A stretch of 64,000 nucleotides of DNA, taken from contig JBCFYV010000012.1 in assembly GCA_039000515.1 (NCBI GenBank), positions 91,207,588-91,271,587 of the forward strand, written 5' to 3'. The notes below the pieces were generated by a model that was not told where the DNA came from, did not search any database, and worked only from the letters and a program-made list of their open reading frames with translations. This stretch comes from Timema cristinae. Taxonomy: Eukaryota; Arthropoda; Insecta; Phasmatodea; Timematidae. Shown in pieces: positions 54,940-64,000 of the stretch. The stretch's first letter is position 1, and every line of letters begins with the position of its first letter. The position numbers and the translations under genes were made by a program.

Positions 54940-56600
54940 AGATGAGGTTAAAAAGTGAAGGTCCCAAATGTTGACGAGATCGTGTGAACATGGACTATTG
55001 GAATGCGGAATGTGAGAGGAGTGTGGGGTAAAGAGAATGGACTTTTGAAGGAAAATTAATATTCTGTGTGTATGTGAAACCAAGTGGAAAGGGAAAGATG
55101 TTTTGATGACCAGTAATGTGAACTGTGTGAAAGAATAATCTTTTGTTAGGAATGTATGGTGATGACAGCAAATGTTAATGAGTTGTGATAAGTCTCTAAA
55201 GTTGTTTAATGTATTTGTGAATAAGTGTATCAGGGATGCTTGTGAGGACGTGGGTGGTGTACAAAGGACAATATGACTGTGAGAGTGCGGCTATACGCAG
55301 ATGATGCCGTATATATTGTTAACTCTCCCTTTCTTTTAAAATTTATTTAATCATATAATTCCCTGAACTTCCTTCTGTGGCTTCATTGGTAAGTTCAGTT
55401 TGAAGTTTACTTGATGTTATTATTCGTGGGTTAATGTAAGTTGAGACACATTAAACAAACCATATATATACTTGTTCATAATATTTATTTTAATGTAGAT
55501 GTTTGAAATAGTTTAACAACTCTGAAAACTGACTCGTGTTAAACTTAATAACACCACATTGTGAATTAGGCCACAACTGTTTAAAGCTCAATTGTGAATA
55601 ACTGAATGTCAGTGGATGGTTCATCCGAACTGAACTGACTGGACTACAAAAGTCAACTGACTTAACAGGGTCGAACTCACGTCCCGCCCGCGTGGAAGGT
55701 AGAGGAAAGCACTGACTGACCTGCCCTCTACCGTTACACACGGCGGGCTCGCAGTTCAACACCTCCGGTGATATGTAGACTGTGACGTCACACTCTACAA
55801 TATATGATTGTGAATGAAAGTGACTTGCAGAATAGATATTTGTATAAATTTCTCCAAAACTAATGTGATAGTTTTTTAGAAGGACCAATCAGGAAATGAT
55901 TGTCAATTTAGTATAAATCGAAAACTGTTGGAACAAGTTAATGAGTATGTGTATCTGGGCAGAGTGTTATGTAAAAATGGAAGGATGGATGGTGAAATCA
56001 ACAAATGGGTGAATGCATCTTGGAGAATAGTTCAAAGAGTAGACTATTGCAAAGGATCAAGTAGTATCAAAAGAGGCAAAGATGGCAGTATATAAAAGTG
56101 TGTTAACGCCAACATTGTTTTATGGATTTGAAGTGTGGGTTTATCAGGAGAAACACAAGAATAAGATAAATGTGTTTGGAATGATATATATATCTAAGAA
56201 ACTCGTATGGACAGGGTCAGTGATAAATGGGTCCTAAAGGAATGTGGTTTGAAAGTAACCCCAATAGATCACTGTGAAATAAGTGTTTAAGTTGGTTTGG
56301 GCATTTTGAGAGGATGAGTGTGGATCGAATGAGAAGCTAATATATGAAAGTAGAGTGTGTGTGGATCTAAAGGAAGAGGTAGGCCATTTAAAATGTGATT
56401 TAAATGTTTTAGATGAATGTGTGAAAAAGAGAAACATTAAGAGTTTTAAGACTAAAAGAGCATGTATGACTGTTATGGATGTTGTTGAAGCAAAGGGAGT
56501 TTGCAAAAATCGGTAGGTAGTGTGGAGAAATGTTAATAGTATGAAGTTTTTTGAGCTACTGCAATGTTTCTTGCTTACCCCGTAGGGAATTATGCATGTA
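54940..56600 (+). pseudogene. Non-LTR retrotransposon ORF2 relic (endonuclease, RT and C-terminal pieces)
   Basis: Plus-strand order: endonuclease start (GMWNVRGVWGKENGLL), then VRVRLYADDAVYIV with the RT catalytic YADD at 55291-55311, an insertion, then LLEQVNEYVYLGRVLCKNGR, EINKWVNASWR, EAKMAVYKSVLTPTFLYGFE and a piece (FGHF, CVKKRNIKSFKTKRACM) near the end. These are the usual blocks of arthropod LINE ORF2 proteins. Most of the RT fingers are deleted, and stops and frameshifts are frequent. Positions about 55325-55865 are a later insertion. Confidence 0.78.
55325..55865 (-). repeat. Insertion in the LINE relic carrying an antisense tRNA-derived SINE
   Basis: On the minus strand an A-box-like TGTGTAACGGTAGAGGGCAG and a B-box GAGTTCGACCC follow each other at tRNA-like spacing (about 55740-55670). 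The LINE frame stops at VYIVNS and resumes at about 55865 with the pre-LLEQVNEY segment. The exact ends and target duplication were not resolved. Confidence 0.6.
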
Positions 56601-56764
56601 CATGCTATGTATCATATGTTTTGTTGTGTTTAATATATTAGGTTTATTGTTTGGTAGTGATTTATTGAGTTTTTAAAGTTTCTAAAATAAGTTTTTCAGC
56701 ATAGCATTTTACTAATGTTCGGGCATTGTACTAACTATTTTAATGTGTTAAGGATGAGAAAGAC

Positions 56765-56912
56765 TAAATTTAAAGGCAGTTCCCATCATTGGTGATGAAG
56801 AGTGAAAAACATTTAAGAAAAATCACCCTCAGTATAACTGACTATGGATTCGAACCATGAGCTTGTCATCGACAGTCCAGTCTTTTACAAGAGTGGCACC
56901 TTGTTGAATGTG
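56765..56912 (-). repeat. SINE family A fragment, antisense
   Basis: Shares aaaaatcaccctcagtataa, ggattcgaaccatgagctt and the cgacagtccagtcttttaca then agagtggcacc ending with the copy at 180-345. Confidence 0.65.
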
Positions 56913-58632
56913 TGTGAATAGGAAAATTTGAATCGAGGCAAGTCAAGGTGAAACAAATACCCAAACCGAGCTGACCACATGTATGAGGTGATAATGAGGA
57001 GAAAATGTCCCGGACCTAATCTAATATTGTTAAAGAAAATTATACAGATATTCAGGATTTCAAAGTGATTAGTTTCATTCATATTCTGCAATTAATTTTA
57101 GTGCACTTTAATAGGTTTACTCCATTTTAGCAAACAGCATCAACACAGAAAAAAACTTGTATGAGTACACAATGATCGAATTTCTATCTTAATTAGGGAA
57201 CACATGACCTCTGCATCACTTTGAGGTACAATGACACAAGATGGCCCTTGTATGTCTCAGCTCTGTTCACCAAATGGGCTGAGGATGACTCAAGTGCTTG
57301 TAGTTGTGCTTTCTTTCGAACTCGACTTGCCTCACTTCAAATTTCCCTCTAAGTATCTGCACCGTTAGACCATTTGACCATCAAACTGGGTCTAATAAAA
57401 GTAGTTGTTGTGCTCTAGATCCCCAATGAGTGTCAAAGTTTGCTTCGTATAAGACTATTAGCCCTAGAAATAATTTATGTTAAAACCTTTTATAGAAAAT
57501 AATTATTTGTAACTAATATTTACTAAGTCAGCAGTTTAAATAATTTATGAAATATTAATTGGTTTAAGTGGATGTACATTTAAGTTATTGCAATTCTGAA
57601 AGAAATGGAATATTATAACATGGTACCTAAAGTAGGATATTTTAATATGCAATAATTAACATTTTTACTATTACAAACCATCTGAACCTAAATAAACCTA
57701 ACCTTTCCCCGGTGTCAACATACAACCTCTTAGCATAGGGCCTACTACTCCCCATTTGTTTATCCTTTGGAGACTGGTGCTATAAAAATAACATTAGGGA
57801 TGGTGCTGTTGCATTTTTTGCAACATCCAATAATGTTTTAAAATATATAAGAACTTAGGTAATAACCAAAAACATACTTTAATACATACATAATATGATT
57901 ATTTAAGCAATATTTAAATAAATATTTGAAATAGTATGTTGTGAATTTTATAAAAAAATAATTATAATATTTTTAACTGTTAAAAACATAGCTTAGGGGT
58001 CTATTATAGAAAAAAATGTAGTAGGCTACACGTAATTGATAAATACAAAACTACATTACCTAAAACTTTGTAACCTAGTCTACAAAATACCTAACAATCA
58101 TAAAATATAAGTTTCAATCAGGACATATTTTTAACAGGGAAAAACCATTACAAAAGATTATTTCAAAAAGTTACTTACATTTTTGCTGAAAAAAGACTTT
58201 TCATCCTTGAAGAATTACATGTTGCTTATCAATACAATAAAAATTTTATGTGTAATAGCGACCAACTATGTTGAATATGGCAAAACTATAATAAAACTAA
58301 AGGCAATTTAAAAAATATAATTACGCAAGCTTTTGGGCGCAAACTACACGGAAGGTTAACATTGCCTGAAAAGTCTCAGAATTGCAGTAAATGTGCATCC
58401 ACTTAAACAATCAAAATGTTCATAAATGAAATTTCAGGATCCTGCTGTATCTACTAAAATCGCCTAGTGTATTGATGAACATCCATTTTGATGTTCTATT
58501 AGACTACTGTACCTCACATACATTCCTCCTCTTAAAAATATGTATAAAATAAATTAGTTATTTTAACAACTTCATAATTTTTCTATTGGTTGAAGCATAA
58601 AATGTTAGGTTTGGATGGTTTTCATATAGGCT
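56913..58632 (+). other. AT-rich non-coding region
   Basis: Contains a weak antisense tRNA-like patch (about 57290-57400, cgaactcgacttgcc ... gcaccgttagaccatttgac). The rest is AT-rich with no recognised feature. Confidence 0.45.
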
Positions 58633-58951
58633 TAAGGTGATCATATGTCCTGATTAATGGATTGTGCCTTTTGAGAACAAAGAAATTCATCACGATTTTT
58701 TTTTTTAGTCCCGGTTTTTAATAGGAACATGTAAAAACCGTTTTTTTTTCTTAAAAATCTTACTAAAACCCTCCATTGAACTGTGAACTGGCACTTAAAA
58801 AGGCGCTGGATTTTTTGTTCAACATTTGTCATTCTTGTATCTTTACTAATTAAAATTCTAGAAGAATATTTTGGCAATTTTTGTGGGGGGGGGGGGGGGG
58901 TCGCCAATGGATAACAGGTGGCCCACTTTTGGCAGAATTATGGTCACCCTA
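58633..58951. mobile_element. hAT-type MITE with a perfect 8-bp target duplication
   Basis: 319 bp between TAAGGTGATCATA and TATGGTCACCCTA (inverted ends with two differences), flanked by TATAGGCT at 58625-58632 and 58952-58959. The ends are of the TAGGGTGACCA type also seen at 10400. A poly-G run lies at about 58884-58900. No coding capacity. Confidence 0.9.
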
Positions 58952-58959
58952 TATAGGCT

Positions 58960-59910
58960 AGACATAAAATTAAATATTATGTATCAAAAACCTTTAACTT
59001 CACACTCAAATAAGTCTATAAAGATTCAATTTTTATTAACGTACGTTCCAAATTTTAAAATAAATACAAATAATTTTACTCTTTTTGAAAATTTTATATT
59101 ATTCTTGTTTGTATATAAAAAATTATTTAATTTAAAACACCTACCTTGAAAACAGAATATCTGCTTTGAAACAATGTTGAACTATCTCTGGTTGTTAAAG
59201 TTTGAAGCTTTATAAATCATTTAATATCTGTTTTAGATAAGAAAATAGAACATTACCCTTTTATCACACTATTTATTACACAAGCATAGATCACATTACT
59301 CTAAAACACAAGTGTTGAGTAAATACCATGTAAAAAAAATGTTTATATTATTGGTATCTCATATCTTCCATGTTTATTCAACTATACTTGGTTAAATAAC
59401 AAGGCTTTTTATTTGCATAATTTGCTGCAATATGAAAAAAGCTGGGATCTCTCATTAACGTTGTTATGAAAGTATGATAGATATTAAATTTGTGTTAATT
59501 TAAAATCTAGAAATATATATGTTGAAACACTGAAATAAATAACAAATATAACATAAGTGTGAATTCTATTTTTTTAAATTGGGTTTGAAATGAAGGTTGG
59601 TTTTCCTTGGGTTGTATGCCTTTTAATCGTTTACTCGATCATTTATAGTAAAGCTAATTTTACACGGAATACTACTATTTTTCTGTTCTAGGCCCAGTAA
59701 AAAATATATTTTATTCTTCTCTTTTAAATTTTATATTATCATTGACTCTTCCTAATATTCACACAAATCACCCGATAGGATTCAAATATAATTTTTCCTC
59801 ATACGTTATAATCATTATGATAAGACCGTTATATAATATATTTTATTCACAATAATGGCTTAGCAATTTAAATAGTGCACAATGTGTATAAAGGATTATC
59901 CATAAGCGTG
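58960..59910 (+). other. AT-rich non-coding region
   Basis: No gene, repeat family or paired ends recognised. Confidence 0.45.
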
Positions 59911-60106
59911 TAAAGGCGCGTCCACATTATGCCGCGGTTGGCCGTTGGCAAAGCCACTACTATAAATAATATGTAGACGTGGCCAACGAAAATCGTTTGA
60001 GTGTCGGTCTACTACAAAGAAAGCCAATGAAAGCGGGGAGTGGGGACGTGCCAACCACTGGCTCCAAGTGGGTTCAGTTGTGTCTTGGACAGCGCCGTAT
60101 TCGGTC

Positions 60107-61937
60107 ATGGAGTAGACAAACGCTAAAGTGTGTGATTTGATTAACCTATACCGAGATCGTCCTGTTCTGTGGGACTGTCGTTTGAAAGAGTACAAAGACA
60201 GGAATAAAAAACTGGACGCTCTACTAGAAATCGCTGTTAGCTTTGGTGTAGATAAAGAGGAAGTTGAAAGAAAAATTAAGAACCTGGTGTGTCATTTTTT
60301 ACAAGAAATAAAAAAGGAGAGAGAGTCAAGTAAGTCTGGTGCGGGAAGTGATGATGTGTACAAAAGTAAATGGTTCTGCTACAACAACATGCTCTTTCTC
60401 AAAGATCGAAATCAACCAAAAGGAATGACGGATACAATCACGCAGGTAAATATAGAAAAGTAATTAATCCACACAGTAATTTTTATTAGGAATTAATATA
60501 CAATACACACAGTTTTGAGCTTATCATTTGTCGTGTTGAAAAGGTACTATTCCAGCCGGGAAGTAAAAAAAAACTCTGCAAATTCATTTCTAACGGCTTG
60601 TACTTAATCAGTGCTTCTGCTTGAAGTCTTGGGAATGTTAACCAATGCTTGATTTGAAGGCGATTGTCTCCAAACTCCTGGATTGATCTCACCTGTGGTC
60701 GAGCACTCAGAGTCTAATGTCCCGGAGGGATTGTATATTGATTTGTAGTAACTTTTCCTTAAGTAATTGTGCAGATAAAGTACTGCCATCAATACGTTCT
60801 TAGCCCGCTCTGGTTGTAATAGCATAGGTCTCCGTAGTATGCGGTACACAGAGGATATTATCCCGAATGCATTCTCAGACACTCTATGTGCTCTGCTTAA
60901 CCAAAAGTTGAACACTCTTTGTTTGGAACCCTTTATTTGAGCTCCTGGAAATGGTTTCATAATGTTTTTTGACAAAGGAAAAGCATCATCTGCCACAAAA
61001 ACAAACGATGTTGTATTGCTTCTTCCAGGAAGTGCACTAGGGGAAGGGAGATGCATTGTGTTATTCTTAAGGCATTCTTTGAATGTTGTTTGACTAAACA
61101 CACCTCCATCTGATATCCTTCCTTGGCAACCAACATTTGCATAAATGAAGTTGTAGTTGGCATCTTCCACCGCAAAGAGGACTATACTAAAGAACCCCTT
61201 GTAGTTAAAATATTCGGTACCACTATTAATTGGTGATTGCAAAGTGATATACTTCCCACTAAAGGCTCCAACACAGTTTGGGAAATTCCACTTATCATTG
61301 AACTCCTTTGCAATAACGTTCCACTCAGCTTCATTTTGTGGTATATGAAACAAATTAATAACAATCTTGCAGTTTTCTTAAATTTACAATAAGTCCCTGT
61401 TACCTCCCTATCTAATCACAAATCTTTCTTGGTTTTTTAGGATCTGAATACAACTGTGAATGAAGATATTATTGAAGACGAGACTCAGAATATCGACCAG
61501 GACCAAGTGGCTAGTAGAGATGCATCTGGAAGCGGGGGAAACCGAAATAAAAGGTTGCCAAAGTCACCCTCAGATCGGCCAGGCTCGCAAAAGAAACAAG
61601 ACTTCAGCTACAGAAGAAGCTCTTTCCATTATGAGAGAGATTCAAGGACGTAATGCAACAGTGACAGATCAGTACAAGTCTTTTGGATATCAAGCTGGAC
61701 TGCGTATTAGAGACCTTCCAACGTCAAATGCACAAACAATAGTATAACACCTAATTAGCAATATTCTCTTTGAAGCCGAAATGGGTAAGTATGACAAACG
61801 GCAACCCATTGAGCGCAACTTACTCACAGCCTTTTTACCCGATACCAAACTATATACAGCAACAATTTTCTGTTCCTATGACACCTGTATGTCCCAATTC
61901 AAATCAACATTTTGAGCAGCCGTCTTATTCCGGATGA
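60107..61937 (+). pseudogene. MADF-type accessory protein of the Harbinger element (damaged)
   Basis: Exon 1 60107-60445 (donor ACGCAG|GTAAAT), exon 2 from 61441 (acceptor gttttttag), stop about 61935-61937. Exon 1 encodes a MADF/Myb-like DNA-binding domain: CDLINLYRDRPVLWDCRLKE, VERKIKNLVCHF, SGAGSDDVYKSKWFCYNNM. In these elements such a protein helps target the transposase to the ends. Exon 2 gives an acidic stretch (NEDIIEDETQNID) and then, in a second frame, KTSATEEALSIMREIQ and LISNILFEAEMGKYD, and finally a Gln-rich end in a third frame (YIQQQFSVPM). Lesions: TAG at codon 3 (60113-60115), an in-frame TAA at 61745-61747, and at least two frameshifts. Confidence 0.82.
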
Positions 61938-62630
61938 ATGCAAACGACCTCTCCACAATCTCTAATAAGCCCCACGCCATCTGCCCATTCGCTAACGGAC
62001 AGTGTCTCTATGGACAATATTTTGATGGCACTCTAGTTCCCACCTCATCTCTTCAAAATTATAATTTGAGTCTAAGACTTTTCTTCTATTTTTGTTGTAA
62101 TAAACTTGAGACACATGTTTACTAAATAAATTTTTCATTTGTAATAGATCTTGTTTTTTCCTACCTTGATGTAATCCTGTAAAACGCTGACAATTGCATC
62201 ACAAACAATCGGAGATGTTTGAAATTATTTGCTTCGAAATCTTGAACGTGTAACTTAACGAGTGGTAAGAATCTCCCGTCGCTAAGAATCGCAGAGTAAC
62301 TGCAAGACGTTCATCTGGAGGAATATATCTTCTGAAGGGTGTGTCTTCCTTCTTGATGATATAAGCTATCATATTCAGAAAAACTTCAAAGTCACTACTT
62401 TTCATACGAAAAAAGTTTTTGAAACCACATCCAAATCTGTACTCGAGATTCAATTTGTCTACGTCATCCAATAATAAATCCTTAATTAAGTCACTAGTTC
62501 CGTATTGTGCTCTACTTTGAAGGCTTGGACGCACCCAAAACCATCGTTTGCGCCGCTTGCGTATTTTTTCATAATTTTCAATGATTATGAACGCAGCCGA
62601 AGCGACAAGTAAATCCTATTCGGCAGACAT
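60604..62630 (-). pseudogene. Harbinger transposase, DDE_Tnp_4/HARBI1-like (two exons, inactive)
   Basis: Exon 1 62630-62165 (donor CATCAAG|GTAGGA), exon 2 61365-60604 (acceptor actgcaag). Exon 1 carries the family N-terminus: NFFRMKSSDFEVFLNMIAYI, IPPDERLAVTLRFLATGDSY and SKQIISNI; a one-base loss near 62195 then shifts the frame from IVCDAIVSVLQDYIK. Exon 2 is open for about 250 codons: WNFPNCVGAFSGKYITLQSP, YFNYKGFFSIVLFAVEDANY, GCQGRISDGGVF, VFVADDAFPLS, RVFNFWLSRAHRVSENAFGI. The first catalytic Asp (normally GAxDGKH) is Ser (61258-61260). The Asp of ADDAFPL and Glu of ENAFG remain. An in-frame TAG sits at codon 5 (62618-62616). Confidence 0.87.
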
Positions 62631-62790
62631 TGTGCAACTAGATGTAGATGGCAGGCCAGCAGTCTGTTTTGCCAACCTGGCAGTGCCAACGGCTAACCGC
62701 GGCATAGTGTGGACGCGCCTTTATACTTTTTCTTACTTTTTTTACTCCCACTCTTCCCCTCACACACTCCGACCCTGACCAACCAATCTC

Positions 62791-63566
62791 ACGTACATCA
62801 AGTTGGCCCGCTACTTTCTCCAAGTGTTTTTCAATATATGGTGGGCTAGCTTGAGCTCAAGTTAGCCTTCCCGCTTCACTTCAACGTACCGGGACGCACA
62901 AGCTCTCTTCCCCTCAGTATGGTACCAAGTAATCCGCCCCACCTGACTCCACCCCACAACAATGGGCAGCAGACTTAAAATCGTTGTAACAAACGTAGTT
63001 TGATGGAACAAAAGCTGACTTTCGGGCAAATATGAACACAAACGCAGCACTAACGAATGGCATGAACAAATTTTGATTTTGAAAATGTGGTGGGCCAACT
63101 TCAACATCAAACTAGCCTGCCACATTAAAACCGTTGCCATGGGCGTAATTTAATAGCACAACAGCTGAATTTTGGGCGCATATGAGCACAAATGGAGCAC
63201 TAACGAATGGAATTATAAAATTTGGATTTCGAAAATGTGACAGGCCAGCTTGATGTTCAAGTTAGCCCACCACGTTAAAATCGTTGCCATGGGCTTAATT
63301 TAATAGAACAAAAGGTGAACTTTGGGTACATATTAGCACAAATAGAGCACAAAGAACTGGCGTAATCAAAACGAAGATAGGATGTTTTAAAAATGTGGCG
63401 GGCCAGCTTGAAATCAAGTTAGCCCACCACATTAAAATCGTTATAATTTGAGTAATTTAATAGCACAAACGCTGAGCTTCGGGCACATATGAGCACAAAT
63501 GTAGCAAAAAAGGCTGTATAAATTTCAATTCATTTGGAGAAAGTGGCGGGCCGACTTGATGTACGT
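62791..63566. mobile_element. Mutator-like non-autonomous element made of tandem TIR units, 9-bp target duplication
   Basis: Ends ACGTACATCAAGTTGGCCCG (62791) and the inverse ending CGGGCCGACTTGATGTACGT (63566), about 36 bp alike. Flanks ACCAATCTC at 62782-62790 and 63567-63575 are identical. A 9-bp duplication with TIRs of this length fits Mutator-like elements. Inside, units of about 150-160 bp (248 bp for one) repeat head to tail. Each junction is a palindrome of two facing ends, for example GCGGGCCAGCTTGA next to TCAAGTTAGCCC at 63396-63425, with others near 62850, 63100 and 63250. No protein is encoded. Confidence 0.85.
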
Positions 63567-63689
63567 ACCAATCTCCCATGCCATGTAATACCATGGAGTA
63601 AAGAAAGTAAATTTACACTTGATGCCAATCTGTCCACTCTCTCATTACTATTAAACTCTCGTGTCTACTGTCTATAAACTCATTGAAAC

Positions 63690-63985
63690 GCCCATATGTA
63701 GCCCTTAGCTCGGAGAGAGATAAACTTGTCAATTATATGAATTATTACCAGGTGCGATGGAGTCCCTGAAAAACCACTTATATACTCCAAAACACTACGG
63801 GAATCATATAGGACAGCAGCTACTGGTTGAGGACTTAGAGCTTAGACATATTTCAACGCCTGCAGAGTAGCAAATATTTCAGCTGTTAATAAGCTGTGGT
63901 TTCCTAGGAACTGTTGACTGCCACAACCAGTGGTTCCGGCCAGCCGCCATGCACTGGTTCATTTAATTCTGAGTGGAGATATTTT
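63690..63985 (-). pseudogene. Non-LTR retrotransposon RNase H domain relic
   Basis: Minus-strand translation gives SLLTAEIFATLQALKYV, then a stop, VAAVLYDSRSVLEYI and SHLVIIHIIDKFISL, then KGYIWAF. This matches the RNase H pattern xTAExxAIxxALxxI...xxxxDSxSxLxxI of LINEs, with the catalytic Glu and Asp positions retained. The fragment runs to the window edge. Confidence 0.6.
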
Positions 63986-64000
63986 CCTAGGGATTGCTCA

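Larger units (their letters stand above)
59913..62721. mobile_element. PIF/Harbinger-type DNA transposon (2.8 kb) with 38-bp inverted repeats
   Basis: Ends AAGGCGCGTCCACATTATGC... (59913) and its inverse at 62721 agree at 36 of 38 positions. TA is the only identical short direct repeat beside both ends; TAA/TTA would fit the family's usual 3-bp TWA target with one change. Inside are the two genes typical of the group: a MADF-type protein on the plus strand from the left end and a DDE_Tnp_4 (HARBI1-like) transposase on the minus strand from the right end. Their exons interleave: MADF exon 1, transposase exon 2, MADF exon 2, transposase exon 1. Both genes are damaged. Confidence 0.88.

Noticed and set aside
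59896..60195. 99-residue minus-strand frame at the left end of the Harbinger element
   Set aside because: Antisense to the inverted repeat and the MADF exon; a shadow.

Overview
The window is animal nuclear DNA, most likely from an insect or another arthropod with a large, repeat-rich, AT-rich genome. It holds two ordinary housekeeping genes, cut by long introns with canonical GT-AG junctions, in a matrix of tRNA-derived SINEs, hAT, pogo, mariner and Harbinger relics, MITEs, non-LTR retrotransposon fragments, microsatellites and four minisatellites. Nothing bacterial or viral was recognised. The species cannot be fixed from the sequence alone.

Gene 1 (plus strand, about 5.0-29.2 kb, possibly to 35.7 kb) is MGAT2, the Golgi alpha-1,6-mannosyl-glycoprotein 2-beta-N-acetylglucosaminyltransferase. 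Seven coding exons were rebuilt by hand with matching phases: 5003-5236, 8181-8347, 9920-10161, 13844-13989, 15476-15636, 27006-27220 and 29007-29223. They give about 460 residues once one missing base at the exon 2 donor is allowed for. An in-phase extra 3' exon lies at 35649-35718.

Gene 2 (minus strand, 53618 down to 43951) is a phosphatidylethanolamine-binding protein (PEBP/RKIP family) with five coding exons and about 178-199 residues. One base appears to be missing in exon 1. The two genes converge on the repeat-filled interval 35.7-43.9 kb.

The most unusual structure is in MGAT2. Two introns begin with minisatellites whose repeat unit is the exon 3' end plus the splice donor itself. 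There are about 28 units of about 58 bp after exon 1 and about 19 units of 40 bp after exon 2, so each intron opens with a row of duplicated 5' splice sites. A third array (49 bp, about 21 copies) stops about 17 bp before the exon 5 acceptor. A fourth (30 bp, about 30 copies) lies mid-intron 5.

The right end (59.9-63.6 kb) holds a 2.8-kb Harbinger-type transposon with 38-bp inverted repeats. Its two genes, a MADF-type protein and a DDE transposase, run towards each other with each gene's exon inside the other's intron. Both carry disabling mutations. About 70 bp further on is a 776-bp element with 36-bp inverted repeats and a perfect 9-bp target duplication (Mutator-like). It is built of tandem short units joined end to end through palindromic TIR-TIR junctions. 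Several other insertions can be dated relative to each other because target duplications are preserved: a SINE in a palindromic MITE, a pogo-type MITE in a LINE RT, and a MITE in a hAT gene.
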